Of a DNA stretch of 64,000 nt, positions 26,553 through 35,608 are shown piece by piece. Location: contig NZ_ARYN01000009.1 in the NCBI RefSeq assembly GCF_002094855.1, positions 1-64,000 on the forward strand, in the 5' to 3' direction. Numbering within the stretch: the stretch's first letter is position 1; each line of letters begins with the position of its first letter. This DNA comes from Zunongwangia atlantica 22II14-10F7 (lineage in GTDB: Bacteria; Bacteroidota; Bacteroidia; Flavobacteriales; Flavobacteriaceae). The notes under the pieces were generated by a model. That model worked only from the letters and a program-made list of their open reading frames with translations, did no database searches and was not told where the DNA came from. The position numbers and the translations under genes were made by a program.

Positions 26553-27461
26553 CTAGTCTTCTTTGCCTGCCTGAAAAAGAAAATCTTTTTCTGCTTTAGT
26601 TAAACTTTCATAGCCACTCTTACTGATTTTATCTAAAATTGAATCAATTTTTTGTTGTTTTTCAGATTTAGACATTGATGAATTTCTTGAAGATGAAGTA
26701 GTACCTGTAGTTCTTTTTTTCGATGTGCGATGTACTGTTTTCATATTTGCTTTCTTCTCTTTCTTTTTAAAGAGATTTACAATCCCATCCATCAAACTTT
26801 CCCACCACGCTCCAATATCATTACCTTTATGCAGTTGCGTTGTATATAAATAACCTAAGCCGGCACCACCAAGATGCGCTAAATGTCCACCAGCATTCCC
26901 CATAGGGATTTGAATAATATCTATTGCAACTAAAGCTGCGGCAATCCACCAAAACTTCAAATTTCCAAAGATCAACAAACGAACATACATATTTGGCGCC
27001 TGGGTAGCTACACCAATCAAAACAGCCATTACTCCGGCCGAAGCTCCTACAAGATAAGATTTACCTCCAGCAAAGGCTGGAAATAAATTGTAACTCAGCA
27101 TAAAAACCAATCCACCAATAATTACTCCTAGAAAATAATAGTTTAAAAGGCGCTTAGGTGAAAAGAAATTCAAAAAATATATTCCAGAGAAATACAAAAT
27201 CAGCATATTGGAAGCCAAATGAAAAATTCCACCATGCAGAAAAGAGTAAGCTATAATCGTCCAGGGTTTCAGGATAAATTCTGCCGGATCTGATGGTAAT
27301 ACAAACCAGTCATAAAAATCTGCAAATCCAGGAATTTCAAAAAGAGAAAATACGGTATTGATAATTCCAAAAAACAAAAATACGATCACATTTACAGCGA
27401 TAAGTTTTTCTGTTATTGTGGCCGTATTTATTTTATATCTTATCTTATCTGATGTTCTCAT
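26553..27461 (-). CDS. Rhomboid family intramembrane serine protease with C-terminal DUF6576-like tail
   Basis: 302 residues with six predicted membrane segments. The catalytic serine lies in LVGASAGVMAV and the histidine in GGHLAHLGGAGLGYLY; an HGGIFHLASNML motif with the conserved His/Asn loop is also present. The C-terminal ~80 residues are basic (KKKEKKANMKT) and end in a helical tail (KIDSILDKISKSGYESLTKAEKDF cut into two helices), a motif seen at the end of many Bacteroidota rhomboids. Substrates unknown. Its paralogue lies directly upstream, with a TAG-ATG junction and no spacing. Confidence 0.92.
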   Translation of the reverse strand: MRTSDKIRYKINTATITEKLIAVNVIVFLFFGIINTVFSLFEIPGFADFYDWFVLPSDPAEFILKPWTIIAYSFLHGGIFHLASNMLILYFSGIYFLNFFSPKRLLNYYFLGVIIGGLVFMLSYNLFPAFAGGKSYLVGASAGVMAVLIGVATQAPNMYVRLLIFGNLKFWWIAAALVAIDIIQIPMGNAGGHLAHLGGAGLGYLYTTQLHKGNDIGAWWESLMDGIVNLFKKKEKKANMKTVHRTSKKRTTGTTSSSRNSSMSKSEKQQKIDSILDKISKSGYESLTKAEKDFLFQAGKED

Positions 27462-28211
27462 CTAGTTCCACCTATTTTGGTTAAACTGATTTTTCTTCCA
27501 GTACCACATTGTTATGAATCCGATAATACCTCCACCAATATGTGCCCAATAGGCTGTATTTGATGGTCCCAAGAGAGTATGTCCTGTTACAGCTGAATAT
27601 ACATTTAAAAGGAAATATCCACCTATTAAATACTTTGCTTTTATAGGAATGGGGATAAACATGATATACAAAGGTAAATTAGGATAAATTACTGCGAAAG
27701 CAGCAGTGACTCCAAAAATAGCTCCCGATGCTCCAACCATAGGAACCATAAAAGAGCTTGCCAGATCATTTACAAGAGTGTTTCCGCCATTATACATCAT
27801 GCCATAGGGCTGGCCATCAAATTGATTTAATAATTCATTGATTTGAGAAACACTCGCTCCGTTTTCGATTAATGCATTGTAAGCCGAATTAAAATCGAGA
27901 TAAGCGAATAGGATCTGAAGTCCGGCTGCACCAAGACCGGCCGAAAAATAAAGAAATAAAAAACGACTTTGCCCAATACTTTGCTCTAAGAAACTTCCGA
28001 AGATATAAAGAGCAAACATATTAAAGAAAATATGCGAAATTCCACCATGCATAAACATGTGGGTTATCACCTGCCAAAACTGAAAATTTTGATTTTCTGG
28101 AAACCATAAAGCAAATAAATCATAAGCCCTGTCTCCAATTACCTGGCTTCCAATAAAAAATAGAATATTTGCTATTAAAATTACTTTTACAGATTCAGAA
28201 ATTCTTCCCAT
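27462..28211 (-). CDS. Rhomboid family intramembrane serine protease
   Basis: 249 residues, six membrane segments. HMFMHGGISHIFFNM (first His loop), MVGASGAIFGV with the catalytic serine and AHIGGGIIGF with the catalytic histidine are present. Compared with the neighbouring paralogue it lacks the basic C-terminal tail and has an insertion of about 40 residues between membrane segments (EIDNG-like loop from about residue 110). It probably cleaves membrane-protein substrates within the inner membrane. The ATG directly follows the stop codon of mutL. Confidence 0.92.
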   Translation of the reverse strand: MGRISESVKVILIANILFFIGSQVIGDRAYDLFALWFPENQNFQFWQVITHMFMHGGISHIFFNMFALYIFGSFLEQSIGQSRFLFLYFSAGLGAAGLQILFAYLDFNSAYNALIENGASVSQINELLNQFDGQPYGMMYNGGNTLVNDLASSFMVPMVGASGAIFGVTAAFAVIYPNLPLYIMFIPIPIKAKYLIGGYFLLNVYSAVTGHTLLGPSNTAYWAHIGGGIIGFITMWYWKKNQFNQNRWN

Positions 28212-30071
28212 TTAGGTAAACTTTTTATCTAATTCGTCTACAGTTAACGTTACAAATACCGATCTATTAAACGGACTAACATCTGGTTCTTTGCAGGCGA
28301 ATAAACGATTTACAATATGTTGCTGTTCTGTACTATTTAATAATGTTCCAGATTTCACAGCCATACCCTTTGCCAACGATTTTGCAAGCAAATCTGTTTG
28401 TGAAAATCCATTATCTGGAACTTCATTCTCAAAGTCGGATAACAGCTGTTCTAATAAAATACCAACCTCACTTTCACTAATTAAAGTTGGTATCCCAGTG
28501 ATCTCTACATTATCAACTTCAATATTAGAAAAAATAAAACCAGTTTGTTCTAAAGATTCCTTAATTTCTTTGAGCATTTCCATTTCGTTTGTGTTGAACT
28601 GCAACTGTAATGGAAAAAGAAGCTGTTGGCTAACCGCCGCAGAGATCGTAATATTCTTTAAAAGCTCTTCATATAAAATCCTGGTATGGGCACGATTTTG
28701 ATCGATTACCAAAATTCCACTTTTTAAGGTAGAAACTATATATTTTTTTTGAAGCTGAAAAGTGCCTGCTTCTGGCCCTGAATGATTATCATCAAAAAGT
28801 TTCCCGGTTACCTCTTCACTTTCAAATTCTACCTGTTTAAATTGATGTTGATCGTTTTCTGGAGCTGCATTTAATCCTGCATATAAACTTTCCCAGGATT
28901 GTGTTGTTTCTTTTTTGAAGCTATGACTTTTCCCTGAACGAATTGAAGTTGTATTTAACTCGTTTTCGAATGGGTTAAAACTACGATCTACTTCGATTTT
29001 AGGTATTTCTGCCTGCTTATTTTTATATTCGTAGGGTGTATCTAAATTAGAATCGCGATCAAAATCCAGTACAGGTGCTACACTAAACTGGCCCAAACTA
29101 TGCTTTATAGCACTCCTCAACATCGCATAAAGTGCGTGCTCGTCGTCAAACTTAATTTCAGTTTTAGTAGGATGGATATTAATATCTATACTCTTCGGAT
29201 TTACATCCAGATAGAGAAAATAACTTGGATAAGTTTTCTCTTTCAGTAAACCTTCAAAAGCTGCAGAAACGGCATGATTTAAATACGGACTTTTAATAAA
29301 CCTGTTATTAACAAAAAAGAACTGCTCTCCCCTGCTCCTTTTCGCAAATTCTGGTTTCCCAACAAAGCCTGAAATTTTTAGAATCTCGGTATCTTCATTA
29401 ACAGGAACCAGCTTTTCATTGGTTTTACCACCAAAAATATTAGTAATTCGTTGCCTATGATTGGTTGCTGGTAACTGAAAAAGTTCGCCACTATTATGAA
29501 AAAGTGAAAAAGCAATCGATGGATGCGCCATTGCCACACGCTGAAATTCGTCGATGATATGGCGTAATTCTACAGCATCAGATTTTAGGAAATTACGTCT
29601 TGCAGGAATATTATAAAAAAGATTCTTTACACAAAGTGAAGTTCCTTTAGGAGTAACACATGGTTCTTGAGAAGTTACTTTACTACCTTCTATCTTTATA
29701 CATGTACCAACTTCCTCGTCTTCTGGCTTCGTTTTTAACTCTACATGTGCAATTGCAGCTATAGAAGCTAAAGCCTCTCCCCTAAACCCCTTGGTATTTA
29801 AACTGAAAAGATCTTCAGCAGATTTTATTTTTGATGTAGCATGACGCTCAAAACACATACGAGCATCTGTAAGGCTCATCCCGGCACCATCATCTACCAC
29901 CTGTATTAAGGTTTTACCGGCATCTTTTACTACAACCTGAATATTTTGAGCATAAGCATCTATAGCGTTCTCCAGTAATTCTTTTATAACAGAAGCTGGC
30001 CGCTGAACTACCTCTCCCGCTGCAATTTGGTTAGCAACGTGATCTGGTAAAAGTTGTATTATATCACTCAT
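28212..30071 (-). CDS. mutL: DNA mismatch repair protein MutL
   Basis: 619 residues. GHKL ATPase motifs: ELLENAIDAYAQ (motif I, Glu/Asn), DDGAGM (II), TKGFRGEALASI (III); the ATPase region ends near residue 330. After an acidic linker the dimerisation domain spans ~430-619. At the place of the endonuclease box DQHA-x2-E-x4-E the protein reads DQNRAHTRILYE, so His and the first Glu are replaced, and SPFNRS stands where GRP-type residues usually help bind metal. This suggests reduced or absent nicking activity, or a clade-specific variant. It coordinates mismatch repair with MutS. First gene downstream of the small membrane protein, zero spacing on both sides. Confidence 0.96.
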   Translation of the reverse strand: MSDIIQLLPDHVANQIAAGEVVQRPASVIKELLENAIDAYAQNIQVVVKDAGKTLIQVVDDGAGMSLTDARMCFERHATSKIKSAEDLFSLNTKGFRGEALASIAAIAHVELKTKPEDEEVGTCIKIEGSKVTSQEPCVTPKGTSLCVKNLFYNIPARRNFLKSDAVELRHIIDEFQRVAMAHPSIAFSLFHNSGELFQLPATNHRQRITNIFGGKTNEKLVPVNEDTEILKISGFVGKPEFAKRSRGEQFFFVNNRFIKSPYLNHAVSAAFEGLLKEKTYPSYFLYLDVNPKSIDINIHPTKTEIKFDDEHALYAMLRSAIKHSLGQFSVAPVLDFDRDSNLDTPYEYKNKQAEIPKIEVDRSFNPFENELNTTSIRSGKSHSFKKETTQSWESLYAGLNAAPENDQHQFKQVEFESEEVTGKLFDDNHSGPEAGTFQLQKKYIVSTLKSGILVIDQNRAHTRILYEELLKNITISAAVSQQLLFPLQLQFNTNEMEMLKEIKESLEQTGFIFSNIEVDNVEITGIPTLISESEVGILLEQLLSDFENEVPDNGFSQTDLLAKSLAKGMAVKSGTLLNSTEQQHIVNRLFACKEPDVSPFNRSVFVTLTVDELDKKFT

Positions 30072-30365
30072 TTAACGAGGATTCGAGAAGATAGACAAAT
30101 CGAAATCTATAATCCACAAAAAAATAAATATAAGGACAATCGCTACGTAAATAACTCGTTTGTTAATTTCTCTATTTCCTCGATTTCGGCTGGCCTTTCT
30201 ATCTCTAGACCATTGTGCACCAAAATCTATCGCATTTGTAGCTTCCTTATACTTATTAAATTTCGAATCAAAATCGTAAATATTTCCCGTATCCTTACCG
30301 TTGTAGTAACGTGGAGTATAATTATAACGGGCGTTCTTCTTGGTTTTTAAAAAATTGACTCTCAA
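30072..30365 (-). CDS. Small single-pass membrane protein (often mislabelled riboflavin synthase beta)
   Basis: About 97 residues from a TTG at 30365; an ATG at 30428 would add 21 residues that look less conserved. It begins with FLKTKKNARYNYTPRYYNG, then a basic, polar region, and ends in one hydrophobic segment (VIYVAIVLIFIFLWII) and a short tail. Proteins with this NYTPRYY start are common next to mutL in Flavobacteria and are sometimes annotated as riboflavin synthase subunit beta, but nothing in the sequence resembles that enzyme; the true lumazine synthase gene is its upstream neighbour. Function unknown. Confidence 0.75.
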   Translation of the reverse strand: MRVNFLKTKKNARYNYTPRYYNGKDTGNIYDFDSKFNKYKEATNAIDFGAQWSRDRKASRNRGNREINKRVIYVAIVLIFIFLWIIDFDLSIFSNPR

Positions 30366-30457
30366 AATTATTGCTTTAAAACGTGGTACATCAAATTTAC
30401 TTAAAAGCTTTCTAAAATAGAAGAGCACTTCTATAAAATATAAAAAAGCAATAATAA

Positions 30458-30481
30458 TGCCGCTTTAAAAAAAGCGGCATG
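30458..30481. terminator. Terminator-like palindrome after ribH
   Basis: Stem ATGCCGCTTT (30458-30467) with AAAGCGGCAT (30472-30481), 31 bases beyond the ribH stop. The T tract is split by the loop, so strength is uncertain. Confidence 0.5.
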
Positions 30482-30511
30482 TAGATTATGATAGGATACT
30501 ATCTAAGATTA

Positions 30512-31009
30512 TTAAAATCTGGATTCTTTTCTTAACTGTGCCATTTTAATGGCAGCAACTGCTGCTTCAGTTCCTTTATTCCCGTGTTTTCCACCAGAAC
30601 GATCTAAAGCCTGTTGCATATTATTATCTGTAAGTACACAGAAAATTACAGGAATATCATTATTCACATTTAATTGAGTAATCCCGTTAGATACACCCTG
30701 ACATACAAAATCAAAATGCTTGGTTTCTCCCTGGATTACACTACCAATGGCTATAATACCGTCTAGCATATCGTAACTTTCCTGCATTTTTTTGCAGCCA
30801 TAAGTTAACTCAAAACTTCCCGGTACATTCCAACGTACTATTTTTTTCTCTAGTACACCATGTTCCTTTAAGGTTTCAAAAGCCCCCTGAAACAAACCTT
30901 CAGTTACTTTCTCATTCCATTCTGAAACAACAATCCCAAACCGAAATTCTTTCGCGTTTGGGATTGAAGATTTATCGTATTCCGATAGATTATTTCCTTC
31001 GGTTGCCAT
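30512..31009 (-). CDS. ribH: 6,7-dimethyl-8-ribityllumazine synthase
   Basis: 165 residues. It condenses the ribityl-aminouracil intermediate with dihydroxybutanone phosphate in riboflavin synthesis. Recognisable parts: VVSEWNEKVTEGL (substrate loop), WNVPGSFELTYG, IAIGSVIQGETKHFDFVC with the catalytic His, VIFCVLTDNNMQQALDRSGGKHGNKG. It carries an N-terminal extension of about 20 residues relative to the minimal enzyme. It follows the TPR protein gene by 13 bases. No FMN riboswitch is visible before the pair, and other riboflavin genes are absent here. Confidence 0.96.
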   Translation of the reverse strand: MATEGNNLSEYDKSSIPNAKEFRFGIVVSEWNEKVTEGLFQGAFETLKEHGVLEKKIVRWNVPGSFELTYGCKKMQESYDMLDGIIAIGSVIQGETKHFDFVCQGVSNGITQLNVNNDIPVIFCVLTDNNMQQALDRSGGKHGNKGTEAAVAAIKMAQLRKESRF

Positions 31010-31022
31010 ATATGTTTATATG

Positions 31023-31814
31023 TTAGTTCATCGCCTGAGCCTGACCAATAAATACAGGAGCTTGCTCTGCTTCTTCAGACTCTGGATATTCGTTTTCTAA
31101 TTTATTAAGATACTCTAAAGCATCCTCAGCATTTCCTAATTCTAGCGCTGTAACAGCAGCTTTCAATAAAAATTTTGGCGTTGTAAAGCTATTAGATCTC
31201 ATATTCGCAGCTTTAACGTAATAATCTAAAGCCTCTTCTGGTTGCTCTAATTGCATAAAAGCATCACCAATACCACCAGTAGCTAAAGGAGCTAAAACTT
31301 CATCATCACTTTTAAAGTCTTCTAAATAATCTATAGCTTCCTGATATTTACCTGTATATAAGTAAGCAAAACCAGCATTATAAGATGCTATATTGGCACT
31401 AGGAGTACCTCCATAATTATCAATAATATCTAGGAATCCATACTTTCCTTCACCTCCGTTTAATGCCAGGTTATAAAGTGAATCACTTTGTGTAGCACCT
31501 GCATTCATAGCAGCCTGCATGTAATTTTGCGCCTGTGCCATTTCGTTGGCAGCTTCAGCCTTTTTTGGCTCTTGGATAAACTGCTCGTATCCTAGATATC
31601 CTAAAACAGCAATTACAACAACACCTAATACAATATAAATGTATTTTTGATTGTCTGCTACCCAGGTTTCTGTACGGCTTGCACCTTCGTCTAGACTATT
31701 AAAAACGTCTTCAGTAGTAGAATGTCCTTCTACGTATTCGTTTTCATTTGTTTCTTCTACGTCCTGGATGTTTTCCTTTGGTGGTTTATATCCCCTTTTC
31801 TTATATGTTGCCAT
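31023..31814 (-). CDS. Tetratricopeptide repeat membrane protein (YfgM-like)
   Basis: 263 residues. A charged N-terminal segment of ~65 residues is followed by one membrane helix (YIYIVLGVVVIAVLGYLGY) and a periplasmic TPR region with repeats such as ASYNAGFAYLYTGKYQEAID, GDAFMQLEQPEEALDYYVKA and ALELGNAEDALEYLNKLE. The layout recalls YfgM-type ancillary chaperone-interacting proteins, though that role is inferred only from architecture. It is divergent from recF and upstream of ribH. Confidence 0.85.
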   Translation of the reverse strand: MATYKKRGYKPPKENIQDVEETNENEYVEGHSTTEDVFNSLDEGASRTETWVADNQKYIYIVLGVVVIAVLGYLGYEQFIQEPKKAEAANEMAQAQNYMQAAMNAGATQSDSLYNLALNGGEGKYGFLDIIDNYGGTPSANIASYNAGFAYLYTGKYQEAIDYLEDFKSDDEVLAPLATGGIGDAFMQLEQPEEALDYYVKAANMRSNSFTTPKFLLKAAVTALELGNAEDALEYLNKLENEYPESEEAEQAPVFIGQAQAMN

Positions 31815-31834
31815 AAGATATTTTTAATGCGTGG

Positions 31835-31842
31835 CAAAAATA
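31835..31842 (-). promoter_or_regulatory. -7 box of TPR protein-ribH transcript
   Basis: Minus-strand TATTTTTG matches TAnnTTTG and lies 21 bases before the TPR protein start codon. No clear TTG was found at the -33 position. Confidence 0.45.
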
Positions 31843-31961
31843 TAATATTTTGTGAAAATTAAAAGGGAATTTATTTGTATTTTTTCAATATTTTAAGCTC
31901 TTTCGCTTAGTAAATTCAAGTCTGGCCGACCATTCAAAACCTCATTGATTTTCAATAAATT

Positions 31962-33041
31962 ATGTATTTAAAACAGCTTTCCCTCTTAAATTATAAGAAT
32001 CTGGAATCATCTTCTTTCGACTTTGATCCTAAGATTAATTGTATGGTTGGGCATAACGGTGTGGGAAAAACAAACGTTTTAGATAGCATTTATCATCTGG
32101 CTTTTGGGAAAAGTTATTTTAACCCGATTACCAGCCAGAATATTAATCACGATGCCGACTTTTTTGTGGTAGATGGAACGTTTGAGAAAAACGAAAAGGA
32201 AGAGCAGATCTTAGTGAGTGCAAAGCGTGGGCAAAAAAAAGTGATCAAGAGAAACCAAAAGCCTTACGAGAAAGTTAGTGAGCACATTGGTTTTATCCCG
32301 GCGGTAATCATTTCACCTGCGGATCGCGACCTTATTATAGAAGGTAGCGAAACCCGTAGAAAATTTATGGATGGCGTAATTTCACAAAGCGATAGTACTT
32401 ATTTAAATAATCTTATTAATTATACCAAAATCGTTTCACAGCGAAACTCCCTTTTAAAATATTTTGCAGCCAATCATACCTTCGATCGAGACACCTTAGA
32501 AGTATACAATCTTCAGCTTAATGACCTTGGATCGAAATTGTATAAAAAACGACTAGATTTTTTAGATGAATTTGTTCCCATCTTTAATACCAGATATGCC
32601 GAAATCACTAATAATAAAGAACCAGTTAGTATAGCCTATAAAAGTCAACTTGCAGATAAACCACTATCGAAACTCTTAGAAGACCAACTTCAAAAAGATA
32701 TGGTTTTGCAATATACCAGCGTTGGAACGCACAAAGACGACCTAAGTTTTGAAATTGAAGGTCATCCTATTAAAAAATTTGGTTCCCAGGGCCAGCAAAA
32801 GTCATTTTTAGTAGCTTTAAAGTTAGCTCAATTCGATTTTATTAAAAAAATAAGTGGCGTAAACCCAATATTACTTTTAGATGATGTTTTCGACAAGCTA
32901 GACGAACAGCGAGTAGCGCATATTGTAGCTTTGGTAGCCACAAAAGATTTAGGCCAAATATTTATAAGCGATACGCATGCCGAGCGTACCGAAAAAGTGG
33001 TAAAAGAAAGTAATCAAACCTATAAAATATTCAAATTGTGA
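31962..33041 (+). CDS. recF: DNA replication and repair protein RecF
   Basis: 359 residues, typical. SMC-like ATPase: Walker [10 protein letters not shown] near residues 29-37, the ABC-type signature in [17 protein letters not shown] and Walker [14 protein letters not shown]. It loads RecA at single-strand gaps together with RecO and RecR. Its stop overlaps the GTG start of the next gene (GTGA), so translation is probably coupled. In Flavobacteria recF is regularly followed by a DUF721 gene, as here. Confidence 0.96.
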   Translation: MYLKQLSLLNYKNLESSSFDFDPKINCMVGHNGVGKTNVLDSIYHLAFGKSYFNPITSQNINHDADFFVVDGTFEKNEKEEQILVSAKRGQKKVIKRNQKPYEKVSEHIGFIPAVIISPADRDLIIEGSETRRKFMDGVISQSDSTYLNNLINYTKIVSQRNSLLKYFAANHTFDRDTLEVYNLQLNDLGSKLYKKRLDFLDEFVPIFNTRYAEITNNKEPVSIAYKSQLADKPLSKLLEDQLQKDMVLQYTSVGTHKDDLSFEIEGHPIKKFGSQGQQKSFLVALKLAQFDFIKKISGVNPILLLDDVFDKLDEQRVAHIVALVATKDLGQIFISDTHAERTEKVVKESNQTYKIFKL

Positions 33042-33484
33042 AAAATTGCGGTATATTTTTTTTCATTTTCAGCTTCATTATATTAAGTTGTAATAAACAG
33101 GATCCAAGAGAACAGATCCAATTTTTAGAAGGCTACTGGGAAATCGATAAAGTTGAAGTAAGTCCAGATTCTACCATCACTTATAGAATGAGTGAGAATA
33201 TCGATTATTTTGAACTAAGCGATTCATCCAAATCATCAGGACAGCGTACAAAACTACGGCCGCAGATGGATGGTACATATAAAACCACCAATTCTGCTGA
33301 AAAAATTGATCTTAAAATTGAAGAAGATAGCCTTCGAATTTATTATAAAACGCCTTATGATAACTGGAAGGAAACTGTTCTTGAAGCTTCAGAAGAAAAC
33401 CTGGTTATAAAAAATGATCAGGATAAAATATATCATTACAAAAAATACAGCCCCATAAATATCGAAACCAATGAAGAGGAATAA
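33038..33484 (+). CDS. Small lipocalin-like lipoprotein
   Basis: 148 residues from a GTG overlapping the recF stop. Lipoprotein signal (FSFIILSC). The mature part starts [12 protein letters not shown], a common opening of lipocalin-like beta-barrel domains in Bacteroidota, and alternates polar and hydrophobic residues as in a small barrel. It overlaps the DUF721 gene by 14 bases, so recF, this gene and DUF721 form one operon. Ligand and function unknown. Confidence 0.75.
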   Translation: MKNCGIFFFIFSFIILSCNKQDPREQIQFLEGYWEIDKVEVSPDSTITYRMSENIDYFELSDSSKSSGQRTKLRPQMDGTYKTTNSAEKIDLKIEEDSLRIYYKTPYDNWKETVLEASEENLVIKNDQDKIYHYKKYSPINIETNEEE

Positions 33485-33764
33485 CGAAAATCTAAGTTTA
33501 GGAGACGTTTTAAAAGAATTTGTTGAAAAGAACAATCTTGAAAAGGGCTTGGATAAAGTCCATGTTCGGGATGCATGGAACCAACAAATGGGGCCAGCGA
33601 TCCAAAAATATACCACTGCAATAAAATTACAGGGAAGCACTTTGTATGTTCAGTTAAGCTCTTCTGTTTTGCGCGAAGAATTAAGCTACGGGAAAGAAAA
33701 GATCGTTAAAATGCTAAACGAAGAATTAGGGAAAGTACTTATAGAAAAACTAGTTCTTCGGTAA
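33471..33764 (+). CDS. DUF721 (DciA-like) protein
   Basis: 97 residues, soluble. It begins LSLGDVLKEFVEKNNLEKGLDKVHVRDAWNQQMG and continues with YTTAIKLQGSTLYVQLSSSVLREELSYGKEKIV, the KH-like core of DUF721. DciA, a member of this family, loads the replicative helicase DnaB in bacteria lacking DnaC or DnaI. Many Bacteroidota have only this short core. Position next to recF supports a role in DNA replication; the loader function is family knowledge rather than something visible in the sequence. Confidence 0.85.
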   Translation: MKRNNENLSLGDVLKEFVEKNNLEKGLDKVHVRDAWNQQMGPAIQKYTTAIKLQGSTLYVQLSSSVLREELSYGKEKIVKMLNEELGKVLIEKLVLR

Positions 33765-33776
33765 ATTAACGAAGTA

Positions 33777-33834
33777 AGTAAACTACCTCGGCGCGAGCCT
33801 CAGGGTATTATTCCCTTTGGCGGCGCCAATAACT
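33777..33834. repeat. Extragenic palindromic element, copy 3 (variant)
   Basis: Starts GTAAACTACCTC like copies 1 and 2, then diverges. It can fold as GGCGC (33790-33794) with GCGCC (33823-33827) around AGGG-TATTATT-CCCT; an alternative fold is GGC-GCGA-GCC with a GNRA-type loop. It lacks the CTCGAT-T-ATCGAG end of the other copies. Confidence 0.5.
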
Positions 33835-33851
33835 TCAGAAAAAAGCATAAA

Positions 33852-33879
33852 AAAAGCTATCCAAAACCGGATAGCTTTT
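33852..33879. terminator. Bidirectional terminator between DUF721 gene and ndk
   Basis: Stem AAAAGCTATCC (33852-33862) with GGATAGCTTTT (33869-33879), T-rich on both strands, placed between two convergent genes. Confidence 0.88.
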
Positions 33880-33901
33880 CTTTTTATTACAAAAAATATT
33901 C

Positions 33902-34321
33902 TTAGAACATTTCTCTACCTGCAAAGTGAAAAGCACCTTCGATAGCAGCGTTCTCGTCGCTATCACTACCGTGAACTGCATTTTCTCCTACAGAAGCAGC
34001 GTATTTTTTTCTAATAGTACCTTCAGCAGCATCTTCAGGATTTGTAGCACCAATTAAAGTTCTAAAATCTTCAACTGCGTTTTCTTTTTCTAAGATCGCA
34101 GCAACGATTGGTCCTCTTGTCATAAATTCTACTAATTCACCAAAGAACGGACGCTCTTTATGAACCGCGTAAAAAGTCTCTGCATCTGCTGTTGTCATTT
34201 GCGTTAACTTCATGGCTACGATTCTAAAACCTGAAGCATTGATCTGATCTAAAATTGCACCAATATGCCCATTTTCTACAGCATCAGGCTTAAGCATGGT
34301 GAAAGTTCTGTTTCCTGCCAT
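33902..34321 (-). CDS. ndk: Nucleoside diphosphate kinase
   Basis: 139 residues, complete. It transfers the gamma-phosphate of ATP to other (d)NDPs through a phospho-histidine. [12 protein letters not shown] opens the protein, [13 protein letters not shown] and [23 protein letters not shown] follow, and the active-site His is in [10 protein letters not shown]. Single-gene unit with its own promoter and a bidirectional terminator. Confidence 0.97.
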   Translation of the reverse strand: MAGNRTFTMLKPDAVENGHIGAILDQINASGFRIVAMKLTQMTTADAETFYAVHKERPFFGELVEFMTRGPIVAAILEKENAVEDFRTLIGATNPEDAAEGTIRKKYAASVGENAVHGSDSDENAAIEGAFHFAGREMF

Positions 34322-34343
34322 TTCGTGTTTTTTAAATTTTCAG

Positions 34344-34373
34344 CAAAAATAATTAATTCTCTTCCAAATACAA
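34344..34373 (-). promoter_or_regulatory. ndk promoter
   Basis: Minus-strand TTG (34371-34373), 19-base spacer and TATTTTTG (34344-34351), an exact match to the Bacteroidota TTG-N19-TAnnTTTG promoter. The start codon lies 22 bases downstream. Confidence 0.75.
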
Positions 34374-34399
34374 GGTTATTAAAACTTTATATCGATTTT

Positions 34400-35404
34400 C
34401 TAAAATTTGACGCTTGTTTCTTGCAAAAGTGCATTTTCTACGCCTCTCATTTGCATATTAACTTCCTCATTTTCAAAATCAAAGTTCAAAACACCAAAAC
34501 TTAACTGAAAGATCACCTCTCCTTCTCGATACATATTAGGTTCTCCATTAAAATTTTCATAGGCATGCGTCATTCCGCTAGATGTAAAATCGTAAAGCGG
34601 AGCTTCTAAACCATCAATATCCATTTTCGAAAATTCTGAAATATGGCGATCACCACTAATAATGATCGGGTTTTTAATTTCTGAACTTACAATTAGATCC
34701 AATAAATGCTCCCGTTCTTCTGGGAAATTTGCCCACTTTTCAAAGCGATGTTGGCGGCTTAATACCTGGATGCTACTCATTATAATATTGTAATCTGCCG
34801 TGCTATTATTTAATTCATTCTCTAACCAACTCCATTGTGCTTCACCTAAAATTGTACCTTCTCGCCCTTCATTAATAGGATCTCTAAAATAACGAGTATC
34901 CAGTAAAATCACTTTTATGGTTTTCCCGTCAGCATTTAAATCCTGTGAATAATAAACGCCTTCTCGATCTCTACGCGAATCATCTTCAGGCACATTCATA
35001 AAATCAAGAAATAATTGCTGACTTTCAGCTTTCTTATCCCACTCCTTCCCGGCATTATTACTTCCAAAGTCGTGATCGTCCCAAGTTCCCAACATGACTG
35101 TAGAATTTACCAACTGCTGATATTCTTCAACATTATTCTGAAAATCATACATCTCTTTCATCTTCTCCATATCTGGCGTATCGGCATAAATATTATCGCC
35201 ACCCCAAATAAAAGCATCGGGATTATTGGCCAATATCGGCTGCCAAAGTGGTTGCGGATTTTCCTGATCGTTACAACTACCAAAAACAATGGTATAATCG
35301 TACTCTTTTGGATCAATTTCCTGCTCGTCGTTATTAACGACGTTAGAGGTAGAATTACAACCTAAAAGAAATAATAAAACTGAAAATCGTAAAATTTTAA
35401 GCAT
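34400..35404 (-). CDS. PhoD-like alkaline phosphatase lipoprotein
   Basis: About 334 residues from the ATG at 35404, which puts the lipobox LFLLGC correctly near residue 15; an ATG at 35437 would add 11 residues before the signal. Metallophosphatase motifs of the PhoD family: VFGSCND, WGGDNIYAD, LGTWDDHDFGSNNAG and ISGDRHISEF. Likely exported and lipid-anchored, hydrolysing phosphomono- or diesters. No phosphate-regulon genes are adjacent. Confidence 0.9.
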   Translation of the reverse strand: MLKILRFSVLLFLLGCNSTSNVVNNDEQEIDPKEYDYTIVFGSCNDQENPQPLWQPILANNPDAFIWGGDNIYADTPDMEKMKEMYDFQNNVEEYQQLVNSTVMLGTWDDHDFGSNNAGKEWDKKAESQQLFLDFMNVPEDDSRRDREGVYYSQDLNADGKTIKVILLDTRYFRDPINEGREGTILGEAQWSWLENELNNSTADYNIIMSSIQVLSRQHRFEKWANFPEEREHLLDLIVSSEIKNPIIISGDRHISEFSKMDIDGLEAPLYDFTSSGMTHAYENFNGEPNMYREGEVIFQLSFGVLNFDFENEEVNMQMRGVENALLQETSVKF

Positions 35405-35608
35405 TTTTGTTGTTTTGTGTCCAATAAAAATAAACATTGACCGCCAACTTTTAAAGACCGAAGTTAAGTTTAACGAAATGGTAAATTACCCGTAATTAAA
35501 CAAACGCTGATCTAGAAGAAAATTATAGTTGAAATAGGTTAAAAAGGATTAAATCTTGATTACAGAGCAAAGCCTAATAAGACATTAAATTGTATCTTTA
35601 CCAATCTT

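Noticed and set aside
30072-30365. Riboflavin synthase beta subunit
   Set aside because: The small protein is a single-pass membrane protein with no lumazine synthase motifs; the genuine ribH is the next gene upstream.
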